Positions 15,478 through 23,854 of a stretch of DNA of 49,043 bases are shown here, in pieces; the stretch's first letter is position 1; each line of letters opens with the position of its first letter. Made by a program: the position numbers and the translations under genes. A model generated the notes under the pieces. It had not been told where the DNA came from, did not search any database, and worked only from the letters and a program-made list of their open reading frames with translations. Origin of the DNA: Pseudomonas piscis (GTDB lineage Bacteria > Pseudomonadota > Gammaproteobacteria > Pseudomonadales > Pseudomonadaceae); NCBI RefSeq assembly GCF_009380155.1, contig NZ_WHUV01000010.1:1-49043 (forward strand), read 5' to 3'.

Positions 15478-17916
15478 ATGAGCAAGCCCCTGTTGTACTT
15501 GCTGGCGGGTAACGGCAGCGCCAGCGACTGGTGGGACGATGCCGTACCGCACTTTCGCCATTATCGAGTGCAAACCCTGGAACTGCCGGGGTTCGGCGAC
15601 AACCCTCAGCCACCGTGCGACGACCTGGGGCAATACGCCGAGGCCCTGCTGGCGCTGACCGCCCCGGGCAACGCCATCGTCGCCGTGGGCATCAGCGCCC
15701 TGGTGGTGCTGCACGCCTTGCAGCGCCGTCCCGGGCACTTCTCCCGCAGCGTGCTGCTGTCGCCGGTGGGGGCCTTCCTCTGGCAGCGGCGCCTGCCGGC
15801 GTTGATGTCGCCACTGCCGGTGCGGCTGTTGATCCACCGTTTGCTCAGTCAGCGTCCGGCCTGGTTCGCCCACAAGTTCTCGCGTCAGCGCTGGAGCCCC
15901 CAGCAGTACCGGCGCATGGGCGCAGGTTATGCCCGCTGCCGGGCCTTCGTGCCGCTGTGGGAGCAATTGCGGGCCGACACCGCGCTGCCGCTGCTGGAGT
16001 GGATCGAAGACCCGGTGGAGCTGGTCTGGGGTGATCAGGACCAACTGCTCGGCAGCGCCCAGGCCGCGGCCTGGAGCGCGATCCTGGCCCGCGCCGACCT
16101 GCGGGTCAGCCTGCGTCCGGGTTGGGGCCACTACCCGTGGATCGATGCGCCGGCCGAGTTCGTCGCCTGGCTCGAGGCGCCCAACGATGGCTTCGTCGCC
16201 CACACCAAGGGCGGGCGCCTGCATCTTGCGCAATGGGCCGGCCAGCCGGTACCGGCCGCACTGAGCCTGGACAGCGCCGAGGATCCGCGCCTGCCATCGC
16301 TGCTGGCCAGCCAGCCCGATGCCCTGTGGGCCGTGCGCTCCTCCAGCTATGGCGAAGACCAGGCCGACTCGGCCAACGCCGGGTTCAGCACCACCTACCT
16401 GCGGGTGGCCGCCAGCGAAGTGGCGCCACGCATCGACGAGCTGCGCCAGAGCGGGGTCGAGGAAGTGGTGGTGCAGCGTTTCGTCCAGCCGGTGCTGTCG
16501 GGGATCGCCTTCGTGCGCCACCTGGCAGTGGAACTGGAATGGGTCGAGGGCCACCTGGAAAGCCTCGCCGATGGCCAGGCCAGCCCCGAGCGGGCGGTGC
16601 TGTCGCGCCTGGGCCCGGCATGGGAAAGCGGCACCTTCGCCACCCGCCACGGCCTGTCTGCCAAGGCCTTGTGGGACTTTCTGCAAGGGGTGCTGAAGGT
16701 TTTCCACTACGTCCCCGGCGACATCGAGTGGGCCTGGGATGGCCAGCAACTGTGGCTGCTGCAATACCGCCCGATCAGCGACTACGGCTGGCGCCGGCAC
16801 CTGACCGCGGCCAACATCGCCGAGATCCTGCCACCGCAACCCAGCCGCTTCGTCGAGTACGGCCAGCGCCGGGCAGCAGCCAGCATCCCGGCGATCATGG
16901 CCCGCTGGGACAGCCGGGTACTGGAGAACAACGAGCCGTTTACCGCCCTGTTCGGTGGCGCCTCCTACATCAACAACGACCTGTTCCTGGCGCGCCTGGC
17001 GGATTGGGGTCTGCCCTCCTCCGGTTATGCCGCCGAAGTCGGTGGCGCGGCCCCGGCCCTGCCCTTGCGCCCCCTGCGCCTGCTGCGCTCGCTACCACGC
17101 CTGCTGCGCATGCAGTTCATCGCCCGCAGCCACCTGCTGACCCTGGAGCCGGGCCTGCGGCGCTTCGAACGGGAACTGGCGCAACTGCGCGAGGCCGGGG
17201 CCTCGGGCCAGCAACTGGCGGACTGGTTCAGCCGCTTCTACGTGTTCGTGGTCCAGGGCAACCTGTGCATCGCCACGGCCCTGGCCAGCAGCGGTGGCGC
17301 CCTGCTCGGTCGCCCGCCCACCGCCTACGACAACCTGGAGCACAGCCCCCATCGGTTGCCCTGGGAAACCGATCCCGGCACTGCGCGCCCGGCATGCGCG
17401 CCGCTGCCATTGCAGGCGTTCCCAAGCTGGAGCCCCGCCGTTGCCCTGGCCCATCGCCTGGGCCTGCCGGGTATGCGCGGCTACTACCTGCAAGTACGCG
17501 AATGGTACCGGGACAACCTGATGCGCCTCTTCATGGGCCTGCACCATGCACTGCCCGAGGCCGATCGCGACTACTGGTTCGCTCCCCACGAACAGGTGCG
17601 CAGTCGCGGTGGCAGCTTCTGGCAGGACGGCCGCGAAGGCAGCGAGCAGGCCAGTGGCTTCATGATCTACCCGGGCCAGGCCCAGGGCATCCTCGGGGTG
17701 GACATCCTCCTGGAGGACACCCTCGACCCCGGTCGGCATGCCCACTACCAGCAGGCGCGGGCAGTGATCGCACGCATGGGCGGGCGCCTGTCCCATGGCT
17801 CGACCCTGCTGCGGGAACTGCGCAAGCCCTCGGCGGTGCTGCCCCAGGTGGATCCGAGCTGGATGGGCCGCGAGGTGCGCTATGTCGACGGTCAACTGAA
17901 CCTGGTCCAGGACTGA
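15478..17916 (+). CDS. Fusion: alpha/beta hydrolase + PEP-synthase-like ATP-grasp + phosphohistidine swivel domain
   Basis: An 812-residue fusion. Residues 1 to about 230 are an alpha/beta hydrolase with a plausible triad Ser73 (VGISAL), Asp186 (WGDQDQ) and His218 (GWGHYPW). From about 240 a PPDK/PEP-synthase N-terminal module follows: the Lys motif TKGGRLHLAQWAGQPVPA, VRSSSYGEDQADSANAGF with Arg287, VVVQRFVQPVLSGIAF, and DIEWAWDGQQLWLLQYRPI. After a middle region of about 300 residues, GGRLSHGSTLLRELRKPSAV carries the swivel-domain phospho-acceptor His773. The order ATP domain, middle domain, His domain is that of rifampin phosphotransferase, but the ATP-grasp part is short. ATG 15478 follows GAGGAG, 14 bases after the SDR stop. 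A phosphotransfer from ATP through His to an acceptor held by the middle region is likely; the substrate is unknown. Confidence 0.85.
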   Translation: MSKPLLYLLAGNGSASDWWDDAVPHFRHYRVQTLELPGFGDNPQPPCDDLGQYAEALLALTAPGNAIVAVGISALVVLHALQRRPGHFSRSVLLSPVGAFLWQRRLPALMSPLPVRLLIHRLLSQRPAWFAHKFSRQRWSPQQYRRMGAGYARCRAFVPLWEQLRADTALPLLEWIEDPVELVWGDQDQLLGSAQAAAWSAILARADLRVSLRPGWGHYPWIDAPAEFVAWLEAPNDGFVAHTKGGRLHLAQWAGQPVPAALSLDSAEDPRLPSLLASQPDALWAVRSSSYGEDQADSANAGFSTTYLRVAASEVAPRIDELRQSGVEEVVVQRFVQPVLSGIAFVRHLAVELEWVEGHLESLADGQASPERAVLSRLGPAWESGTFATRHGLSAKALWDFLQGVLKVFHYVPGDIEWAWDGQQLWLLQYRPISDYGWRRHLTAANIAEILPPQPSRFVEYGQRRAAASIPAIMARWDSRVLENNEPFTALFGGASYINNDLFLARLADWGLPSSGYAAEVGGAAPALPLRPLRLLRSLPRLLRMQFIARSHLLTLEPGLRRFERELAQLREAGASGQQLADWFSRFYVFVVQGNLCIATALASSGGALLGRPPTAYDNLEHSPHRLPWETDPGTARPACAPLPLQAFPSWSPAVALAHRLGLPGMRGYYLQVREWYRDNLMRLFMGLHHALPEADRDYWFAPHEQVRSRGGSFWQDGREGSEQASGFMIYPGQAQGILGVDILLEDTLDPGRHAHYQQARAVIARMGGRLSHGSTLLRELRKPSAVLPQVDPSWMGREVRYVDGQLNLVQD

Positions 17917-17923
17917 AGGCGGC

Positions 17924-18910
17924 TCAGGAGGATTCCTGGGTGGCGGCGAAACGTTCGCGATAGGCCTGGGGCGTCACGCCCAGGGCCCGCAACACGCTGC
18001 GACGCAGGGTCTCCTCACTGCCAAAACCGCACTGCACGGCAATGCGCTTGATCGACAGGCCAGTGTCGGCCAGCAAGCGGCGGGCGGTTTCCACCCGGAT
18101 CAGCTCGATGGCCCGGGCCGGGGTCTGGCCGGTGTCGGCGCGGTAGTGGCGTACGAAACTGCGCTCGCTCATGGCCGCTTGCTCGGCCAGCACCGGCACC
18201 GTCAGTTCCCGGTTGAGGTTCTCGGCGATCCAGGCGTGCAGTCCATCGAAACGCCCGCCACCGTTCTGCAACGCCAGGGTCACGCTGAATTGCGCCTGCC
18301 CGCCCGGGCGCTTGAGGAACACCACCAGTTGCCGGGCCACTTCCAGGGCCGCCTCGCGCCCCAGGTCAGCCTCCACCAGGGCCAGCGCCAGGTCGATGCC
18401 GGCAGTGACCCCGGCCGACGTCCAGACCGGGCCGTCGTTGATGAAGATCGGGTTGGCCTCGACCCGCAATTGCGGATAGGCCTCGGCCAGTTGCTCGCAG
18501 CGAGTCCAGTGGGTCACTACCCGGCGGCCATCCAGCCAGCCGCTGGCCGCCAGCAGGAAAGCCCCGGTGCAGACTGAGGCCACCCGCCGTGCCGCCCCCG
18601 CCCGGGTCGCGACCCAGGCCACCAGTTGCGGGTCACGGGCAGCCGCGTAGACCCCGCCACCGCCAGCCACGATCAAGGTGTCGCAAGCCTGCTCCAGGCC
18701 CGGCAGGGGGTCGGCCAACAACGCCAGGCCCGACGAACTGAGGGTCGCCCCGCCTGGGCTTGCCACCACCCGGGGGTTATAGGGCAACGGCAACCCCCGC
18801 TCGCGGGCCCGGTCGTTGGCCGAAGCGAACACCTGCAAAGGCCCGGTGACATCCAGCAACTGGGCGTTGGTAAAAGCCAGGACAAAGACGTTTTTCGCGG
18901 TGGCAGGCAT
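17924..18910 (-). CDS. GlxA/FtrA-type AraC family regulator with DJ-1/PfpI sensor domain
   Basis: A 328-residue regulator. Residues 1 to about 190 are a DJ-1/PfpI amidotransferase-like domain (NVFVLAFTNAQLLDVTGPLQ, VASVCTGAFLLAASGWLDG, THWTRCEQL). The C-terminus carries two AraC helix-turn-helices (LAEQAAMSERSFVRHYRADT and IKRIAVQCGFGSEETLRRSVLR). I choose ATG 18910; a TTG 13 codons upstream is also open but lies inside the operator-like repeats. It is divergent from isonitrile hydratase, so it most likely controls that gene. It ends 7 bases from the convergent fusion gene. Confidence 0.9.
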   Translation of the reverse strand: MPATAKNVFVLAFTNAQLLDVTGPLQVFASANDRARERGLPLPYNPRVVASPGGATLSSSGLALLADPLPGLEQACDTLIVAGGGGVYAAARDPQLVAWVATRAGAARRVASVCTGAFLLAASGWLDGRRVVTHWTRCEQLAEAYPQLRVEANPIFINDGPVWTSAGVTAGIDLALALVEADLGREAALEVARQLVVFLKRPGGQAQFSVTLALQNGGGRFDGLHAWIAENLNRELTVPVLAEQAAMSERSFVRHYRADTGQTPARAIELIRVETARRLLADTGLSIKRIAVQCGFGSEETLRRSVLRALGVTPQAYRERFAATQESS

Positions 18911-18912
18911 GA

Positions 18913-18949
18913 TTGGCGTAAATCGAGGGTAGGTTGGCGTATGCGCCAA
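18913..18949. promoter_or_regulatory. Operator-like repeats between the GlxA regulator and isonitrile hydratase
   Basis: TTGGCGTA occurs at 18913-18920 and 18934-18941, 21 bases apart (two helical turns), as expected for an AraC-type dimer on direct repeats. The second copy is also part of an inverted repeat, TTGGCG (18934-18939) with CGCCAA (18944-18949). Confidence 0.6.
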
Positions 18950-19002
18950 ATCCTAGAAGGCTAGAGTCAGCTCGTCCACCCCATCGATACAAGGAGCTCG
19001 CA

Positions 19003-19689
19003 ATGGCTGTGCAGATCGGTTTTCTGTTGTTCCCAGGCGTCCAGCAACTGGACCTGACTGGCCCCTATGACGTGCTGGCGGCGCTGCCGGATACGCAAGT
19101 GCATTTGCTGTGGAAGGAGCCAGGGCCGATCAACTCCAGCGCCGGGATGCTGCTGCAAGCCACCACCGGCTTCGCCGCTTGCCCGCCGCTGGATGTGCTC
19201 TGCGTACCGGGCGGGGCCGGCGTCGGGGCCTTGATGGAAGATCCACAGGTGCTGGATTTTCTCCGCCAGCAAGCCACCCAGGTGCGTTACCTGACCTCGG
19301 TCTGCACCGGTTCCCTGGTGCTCGGCGCCGCCGGCCTGCTACAGGGCAAGCGGGCCACCACCCACTGGGCCTACCACGAGTTGCTGGCGCTGCTGGGGGC
19401 CATTCCCGTCCATGAACGAGTGGTGCGCGATGGCAACCTGTTCACCGGCGGCGGCATCACCGCGGGCATCGACTTCGCCCTGACCCTGGCCGCCGAGTTG
19501 TTCGACCCACAGACCGCGCAGCGGGTGCAACTGGATCTGGAATATGCCCCGGCCCCACCCTTCGACGCTGGCAGCCCGGACACCGCCCCCGCAACCCTGG
19601 TGCAACAAGCCCGCCAGGCCACCACAGCCTCCCTGAACAAGCGCCGGGAAATCACCCTGCGCGCCGCCGCCAGGTTGCAGGCCGGCTGA
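19003..19689 (+). CDS. inhA: Isonitrile hydratase (DJ-1/PfpI superfamily)
   Basis: A 228-residue enzyme that hydrates isonitriles to N-substituted formamides, closely resembling P. putida InhA in length and sequence pattern. Visible features are IGFLLFPGVQQLDLTGPYDVL, VPGGAGVGALMEDP, the nucleophile elbow SVCTGSLVLGAAGLL with Cys101 (the same number as the known catalytic Cys), and FTGGGITAGIDFALTLAAEL. ATG 19003 follows AAGGAG. The divergent GlxA-type regulator is its probable controller. Many DJ-1 homologues have other roles, but the match here is strong. Confidence 0.9.
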   Translation: MAVQIGFLLFPGVQQLDLTGPYDVLAALPDTQVHLLWKEPGPINSSAGMLLQATTGFAACPPLDVLCVPGGAGVGALMEDPQVLDFLRQQATQVRYLTSVCTGSLVLGAAGLLQGKRATTHWAYHELLALLGAIPVHERVVRDGNLFTGGGITAGIDFALTLAAELFDPQTAQRVQLDLEYAPAPPFDAGSPDTAPATLVQQARQATTASLNKRREITLRAAARLQAG

Positions 19690-19699
19690 TCCGGCACCC

Positions 19700-20044
19700 T
19701 CATGCGCGGCGTACCGGGCCGTGGCGGTCGCTGGCCAGCAAGGAGTCAATGCCGCCATCGCCATAGACCCGCTCGACCCTGGAGATCACCACCTGGTAAC
19801 CGGCGTACCAACGCCGGTACTGGCGCTTGGCGGCAAGGTGCCGGGGGTCGCGGGCGAAAGCCTGGATCGACGCCTCGTCCTCCCAGTAGTAGCTGGCGTT
19901 GACCAGGCCCTGGCCAGCGTTGGCCCAGGACTGGGCGCCGACGAAACCCGGCAGGCTGGCGGCAACTTCGTCGATGATCGCGCTCAGGCGCTGGAACTCT
20001 TCGTCGGCCTGGCCGGGCTTGTAGATAAAGGCGGCGATGTACAT
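19700..20044 (-). CDS. Antibiotic biosynthesis monooxygenase (ABM)-fold protein
   Basis: A 114-residue ferredoxin-like (dimeric alpha/beta barrel) protein. Typical features are the opening MYIAAFIYKPGQADEEFQRL, the central SLPGFVGAQSWANAGQG, then SYYWEDEASIQAFARDPRHLAAK and the final strand VVISRVERVYG. Members are quinol or polyketide monooxygenases or heme-handling proteins, but many are of unknown role. ATG 20044 follows GGAG. The LysE gene lies 23 bases upstream on the same strand, so the two are probably cotranscribed. Confidence 0.83.
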   Translation of the reverse strand: MYIAAFIYKPGQADEEFQRLSAIIDEVAASLPGFVGAQSWANAGQGLVNASYYWEDEASIQAFARDPRHLAAKRQYRRWYAGYQVVISRVERVYGDGGIDSLLASDRHGPVRRA

Positions 20045-20067
20045 GTTCGGACTCCATTGGGGAAGAA

Positions 20068-20700
20068 TCAGCTCGGCTGGGTCATCAGCGCCAGGCGCAA
20101 GGCCAGGGCCAGCAACACCGCCGCCAGCAGCCAGGACTGCAACCTGGCGGCACGCGCCGTACGAGCGGCGAGGCCACGGCCCAGGGCCGCACCAAAGACT
20201 CCCAGGCTGGTATGAAAGACGCCGCTGACCAGGGTCAGGACCAAGCCCAGGACCACCAGTTGCCAGGCGATGCTGCCCTGCCCGGGGCTGACGAACTGCG
20301 GCAAGAAGACCATGAAGAACAACAGCGCCTTGGGGTTGAGCAGGCTGTTGCCCATGGCCCGGACGAACACGGTGGCCAGCGGCACCCGGGGCGTGCCGGC
20401 AAGGTTCAAGCCAGCCCTGCTGCCCAGGGCCTTCCAGGCCAGCCACAAGAGGTAGGCGACCCCGGCGTAGCGAATCAGGTCCAAGGCCGGCGGCCAACTG
20501 GCCACCAGGGTGGTGACGCCGGTGGCGGTGAGCAGGGTCAGGCAGATATCCGCGACCCCGATCCCCAGCCCCGAAGCGACCCCTCCCCGCCAGCCATAGG
20601 CCATGCCCTGGCTGAGGACGAAGGCCATGTTCGGCCCCGGTGACAACAGCAACAACAGTACGGCACCGATGAAGATCGATAGGGTCGTCCAGTCCGGCAT
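20068..20700 (-). CDS. LysE/RhtB family amino-acid exporter
   Basis: A 210-residue inner-membrane exporter with six hydrophobic segments. The family signature LLLLLSPGPNMAFVLSQGMAYGWRGG follows TM1, and LLNPKALLFFMVFLPQFV is also typical. I take ATG 20700; a GTG-type start further upstream would add 19 residues without a better ribosome site. It is divergent from a MocR-type regulator 89 bases away, a common arrangement in Pseudomonas where the regulator controls the exporter. The exact amino acid exported is unknown. Confidence 0.9.
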   Translation of the reverse strand: MPDWTTLSIFIGAVLLLLLSPGPNMAFVLSQGMAYGWRGGVASGLGIGVADICLTLLTATGVTTLVASWPPALDLIRYAGVAYLLWLAWKALGSRAGLNLAGTPRVPLATVFVRAMGNSLLNPKALLFFMVFLPQFVSPGQGSIAWQLVVLGLVLTLVSGVFHTSLGVFGAALGRGLAARTARAARLQSWLLAAVLLALALRLALMTQPS

Positions 20701-20789
20701 GCTTGCGCGCTCCTGCGGGAAAACCGGTAGATTAGGAGCCCTTCCTGATACAAACAAAAAACTGTTCTAGATACACCGGGAGCCCAGCA

Positions 20790-22115
20790 ATGCGCCGCAC
20801 TCGCTACAAGGCCATCGTCGATGATTTCGCCCTGCGCATTCGTGCCGGGCAATTGCCGCCCGGCACCCAGTTGCCCACAGTCCGGGCGCTGATGGCCAGG
20901 GAGCGGGTGGCCCTGGCCACCGCCTTGCGGGTCTACCAGGAGCTGGAAGCCATTGGCCTGGTGGTGGGCGAGGCCGGACGCGGGACCTTCGTGCGGGACA
21001 GCAACCTGTCCCGGGGAATGGGCCTGGAGCAGCAACCGGCCAAGGACTGCGAGGTGGACCTGTCCTTCAACTACCCGGCCCTGCCCGGCCAGGAACAGAC
21101 CCTGCGTGAAGGCCTGCGGGCCATCGCCGCCTCCGGCGACCTGGATGCCCTGCTGCATTCCGCTCCCCAGGGCGGGCGCCTGCATGAACGCCAGACCGCG
21201 GCCCGGCACCTGCGCAATCGCGAGATCCGCGTCGGCGCCGAGCAGGTGCTGATCGTCAATGGCGCCCAGCAGGGGCTGGCGGTCAGCCTGCTGGCGCTGC
21301 TGCGACCCGGGGATGTCCTGGCGGTGGACGCCTTGACCTACCCGGGCCTCAAGAGCCTGGCCCTGGTCCACCGCCTGGACCTGGAACCCCTGCCGCAGAT
21401 CGATGGCCTGACCGACCTCGACGCCTTGGAAGAGCTGTGTCGCCGGCGGCCGGTGCGCGCGCTGTACTGCATGCCTACCCTGCACAATCCCCTGGGCACG
21501 GTGATGCCCCTGGCTCAGCGCCAGCGCCTGGCGCAACTGGCCCGCGAGCATGACTTCTGGCTGGTCGAGGACGGGGCCTATGCCTTTCTCGCCGAACCGG
21601 CGCCGCCACCACTACAGACTCTGGCTCCGGAGCGCACCTTGTACATCTCGGGTTTGTCCAAGAGCGTCGCCTCGGGGCTGCGCATCGGTTTCATCGTCGC
21701 GCCCTCGGCGTTGATCCCGGCCCTGGAACGGGCGATTCGAGTGTCCAGCTGGAGCACCCCGACCCTGACCGTGACCCTGGGTTGCCTGTGGATCGAATCG
21801 GGACTGGTGGACAACCTGGAAGAGCAGAAGCGCCACGACGCCCGCCAACGCCAGCACCTGGCTGCCAGGGTGCTGCAAGGCTGCGATTACCTGGCCAACC
21901 CTTCGTCCTACTTTCTCTGGTTGAAGCTGGAGGACGGTCGCCGGGCCGACAGCGTGGTGGCGGCCCTGGCCCGGCAGAAAGTGACCGTGACCTCGGCAGA
22001 TCCCTTCGCCACCACGACCCACACGCCCCAGGCGTTGCGCCTGGCCCTGGGCTCGATCAGCCCGGCGCTGCTGGAACAAGCGCTGCACAAGGTGCACAGC
22101 GAAGTTACCCGTTGA
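20790..22115 (+). CDS. MocR/PdxR-type regulator (GntR HTH fused to PLP aminotransferase-like domain)
   Basis: A 441-residue regulator. The N-terminal winged HTH reads RYKAIVDDFALRIRAGQLPPG, then LPTVRALMARERVALATALRVYQELEAIGLV. The C-terminal part is a class I aminotransferase fold with QQGLAVSLLALLRPGD, the NPLGTVMPLAQRQ loop, VEDGAYAFL and the PLP-lysine motif YISGLSKSVASGLRIGF. Such proteins bind PLP and often an amino acid. The divergent LysE exporter is the likely target. ATG 20790 is preceded by CGGGAG. A strong hairpin follows the stop. Confidence 0.92.
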   Translation: MRRTRYKAIVDDFALRIRAGQLPPGTQLPTVRALMARERVALATALRVYQELEAIGLVVGEAGRGTFVRDSNLSRGMGLEQQPAKDCEVDLSFNYPALPGQEQTLREGLRAIAASGDLDALLHSAPQGGRLHERQTAARHLRNREIRVGAEQVLIVNGAQQGLAVSLLALLRPGDVLAVDALTYPGLKSLALVHRLDLEPLPQIDGLTDLDALEELCRRRPVRALYCMPTLHNPLGTVMPLAQRQRLAQLAREHDFWLVEDGAYAFLAEPAPPPLQTLAPERTLYISGLSKSVASGLRIGFIVAPSALIPALERAIRVSSWSTPTLTVTLGCLWIESGLVDNLEEQKRHDARQRQHLAARVLQGCDYLANPSSYFLWLKLEDGRRADSVVAALARQKVTVTSADPFATTTHTPQALRLALGSISPALLEQALHKVHSEVTR

Positions 22116-22167
22116 CCGACCGGAGCCTGGCCGTTGCGAGCTCCGGACACATGAAAACCCGGGCGAA

Positions 22168-22196
22168 AAAAAACCCGCCGAAGCGGGTTTCTTTCA
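22168..22196 (+). terminator. Rho-independent-like terminator after the MocR gene
   Basis: AAACCCGC (22171-22178), loop CGAA, GCGGGTTT (22183-22190), preceded by a run of A and followed by CTTTC. With A and T on both sides it may also stop transcription from the right. The next 190 bases, up to 22382, hold no gene I can support; they contain a small repeat TGTAG...CTACA near 22340. Confidence 0.75.
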
Positions 22197-22382
22197 AGAC
22201 CATCATGACATCCTGTCTGCAGCATCCGTGCTAATGGTCGATCTTCCGTGATCCTGAAGCGCGTCCTGCGCTGCAGTTGTGGGAAGAGATATTAAACACG
22301 CACTCGGGTAGGCAGAAGGCGCATTGAAATACAGCGCGTGTAGGAAATTGGCTACAGCACACCTAGGCAATCCCTTAGGCCA

Positions 22383-23183
22383 TCACGCCAGCGCCTGAAT
22401 CGCCAAAGCCGCCAGCTGCAATTGGTGCCTGGCACCGGGTTGATGATCGTCCTGGAGGAACCAGGCGGCAGACAGGCCACTGAAGGCCAGCACCCACTGC
22501 ACCAGCCGCCGGGGTTCCAGGTTGGCCGCTTCGGCGATCACCTGTACCTGGCGCTCGAAACGCAGGGGATCGGTAGCGCTGGGCAGGTCCGGATTGCAGA
22601 TCAGGTTGGCGAAATCGAAACAGCGTTCGCCACGAACCCGCTTGGGATCGATCACCAGCCAGCCACGCTCGGCGAAATCCAGCACATTGTCGTGGTGTAC
22701 ATCGCCGTGCAGCACCACTTCATCCCGAGGCGTGGCGAGCAAATGTTCGGCCATGGCCAGGCTCTCGACGAACAAACCACCCTGGTGCTGCGCCGCCTCG
22801 CGCAGGTCCTTGAACCAGTGGTCCAACGCCAGCAAGGGTGGCCGGGGTTCAGACCGTGGCGCATGCAGGCGCGCCAGGGTGGCGCAGACGATCCGGCTCA
22901 CCGCATCGTGCTCGCCAGCCAGGGCCATGCGCATCAGCGACCCCGGCCCCATGGCCCGCTCCATCAGCAGCGCAACGTCTTGCTGGGCGTGTACCCGCGC
23001 CGCGCCCTCGCCGCCCCACCAGGCCATCAACCGGTTGCCGGCTTGTTCGTCCTCATCCAGGGCGATCTTCAGCATCGCCGGTGCGCCAGTCTCCAGGCGC
23101 ACCGGCAACAGGCGACTGCCGGGGGTGACGATGGGTTCGCCATCGGCCAGCAGGCGCCAGCGTTCAATGTAGGTTGCAAACAC
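22383..23183 (-). CDS. Aminoglycoside/hydroxyurea phosphotransferase family kinase (APH(6)-like)
   Basis: A 266-residue kinase of the streptomycin 6-kinase/StrB family (PF04655 type). The catalytic loop is VVLHGDVHHDNVLDF (H-G-D-x-H-x-x-N) and the metal-binding segment is VIDPKRVRGERCFDFANLICNP, both typical of this family. The start GTG 23183 follows GGAGC and gives the N-terminus FATYIERWRLLADGEPI. It encodes either intrinsic streptomycin-like resistance or a kinase for an unknown small molecule. The SRPBCC gene lies 81 bases upstream on the same strand. Confidence 0.86.
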   Translation of the reverse strand: MFATYIERWRLLADGEPIVTPGSRLLPVRLETGAPAMLKIALDEDEQAGNRLMAWWGGEGAARVHAQQDVALLMERAMGPGSLMRMALAGEHDAVSRIVCATLARLHAPRSEPRPPLLALDHWFKDLREAAQHQGGLFVESLAMAEHLLATPRDEVVLHGDVHHDNVLDFAERGWLVIDPKRVRGERCFDFANLICNPDLPSATDPLRFERQVQVIAEAANLEPRRLVQWVLAFSGLSAAWFLQDDHQPGARHQLQLAALAIQALA

Positions 23184-23264
23184 AACAGCAGCTCCGAGCG
23201 ACCAGCGACAAGCTGCAAGTTTCAAACGGCGCCGGGCATCTGCGCAAGGTTGGCAGCCCGGCAA

Positions 23265-23723
23265 TCATTGCTGGCGTAGGTAGTTCTCGATATTGGCCAT
23301 CTGCTCGTCCCAACCGCGGCTATTCATGCGAAAGGCCTTGAGCCGGCGTTCGGCGGGAATGGCGTCGAACCCCGACTCACTGACCCGCAGCAAGGTGCCT
23401 TCGGGGTGCTCGTCCAGCTCGAAGCACACCAGGGTGGTGGGCTCGTTCGAGTAGTCATGACCCGGCTCCACGGCGTAAGGGTGCCAACGGAAGGAGAACA
23501 ACTCCTCGGGCAGCATCTGCTGCACCTGCAACTCCAGCACCAGGTGTTCGTAGCCGGGGTAAGTGATGGCGCCACGGGCCTGTTGGCCCGGGGCGAAATG
23601 CTGGCCGGCGAGCGTCACGCCGAACCAGCGACCGAAGCTCTGGGCCTCGCTCAACGCGGCCCAGACCTGCGACGTACTGGCCTGGAGCAGCACCTTGCGT
23701 TCGATACGATCTGAAGAATTCAT
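23265..23723 (-). CDS. SRPBCC family protein, AHSA1/YndB type
   Basis: A 152-residue START-like protein. Family marks are RIERKVLLQASTSQVWAALSEAQSFGRWFGV near the N-terminus, PEELFSFRWHPYAVEPG in the middle, and LRVSESGFDAIP with the C-terminal helix GWDEQMANIENYL. It probably binds a hydrophobic ligand or acts as a stress-related chaperone-like protein; the ligand is unknown. ATG 23723 has a strong GGAGGT site. The frame is open upstream to 23825, but that would cover the divergent promoter of the ADP-ribosylglycohydrolase gene. Confidence 0.87.
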   Translation of the reverse strand: MNSSDRIERKVLLQASTSQVWAALSEAQSFGRWFGVTLAGQHFAPGQQARGAITYPGYEHLVLELQVQQMLPEELFSFRWHPYAVEPGHDYSNEPTTLVCFELDEHPEGTLLRVSESGFDAIPAERRLKAFRMNSRGWDEQMANIENYLRQQ

Positions 23724-23854
23724 AAGCCACCTCCAGTGATCAACACTAGACCGCCCTGGGTCCAGCGCAACCGTCAGTTGCTTGCGGAGCGACCCGGCGG
23801 CCCTGGATAAAAATGCTAATGTCACCCACCCAACGCTTTCGCAAAGGACCTGCT

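Noticed and set aside
16122..17963. 613-codon plus-strand frame overlapping the hydrolase-dikinase fusion
   Set aside because: Ala/Arg/Pro/Gly-rich shadow of the real frame with no motif.
22197..22382. A small gene or attachment site between the MocR terminator and the kinase
   Set aside because: No open frame with a ribosome site, no tRNA and no direct repeats; only a weak TGTAG/CTACA inverted repeat.
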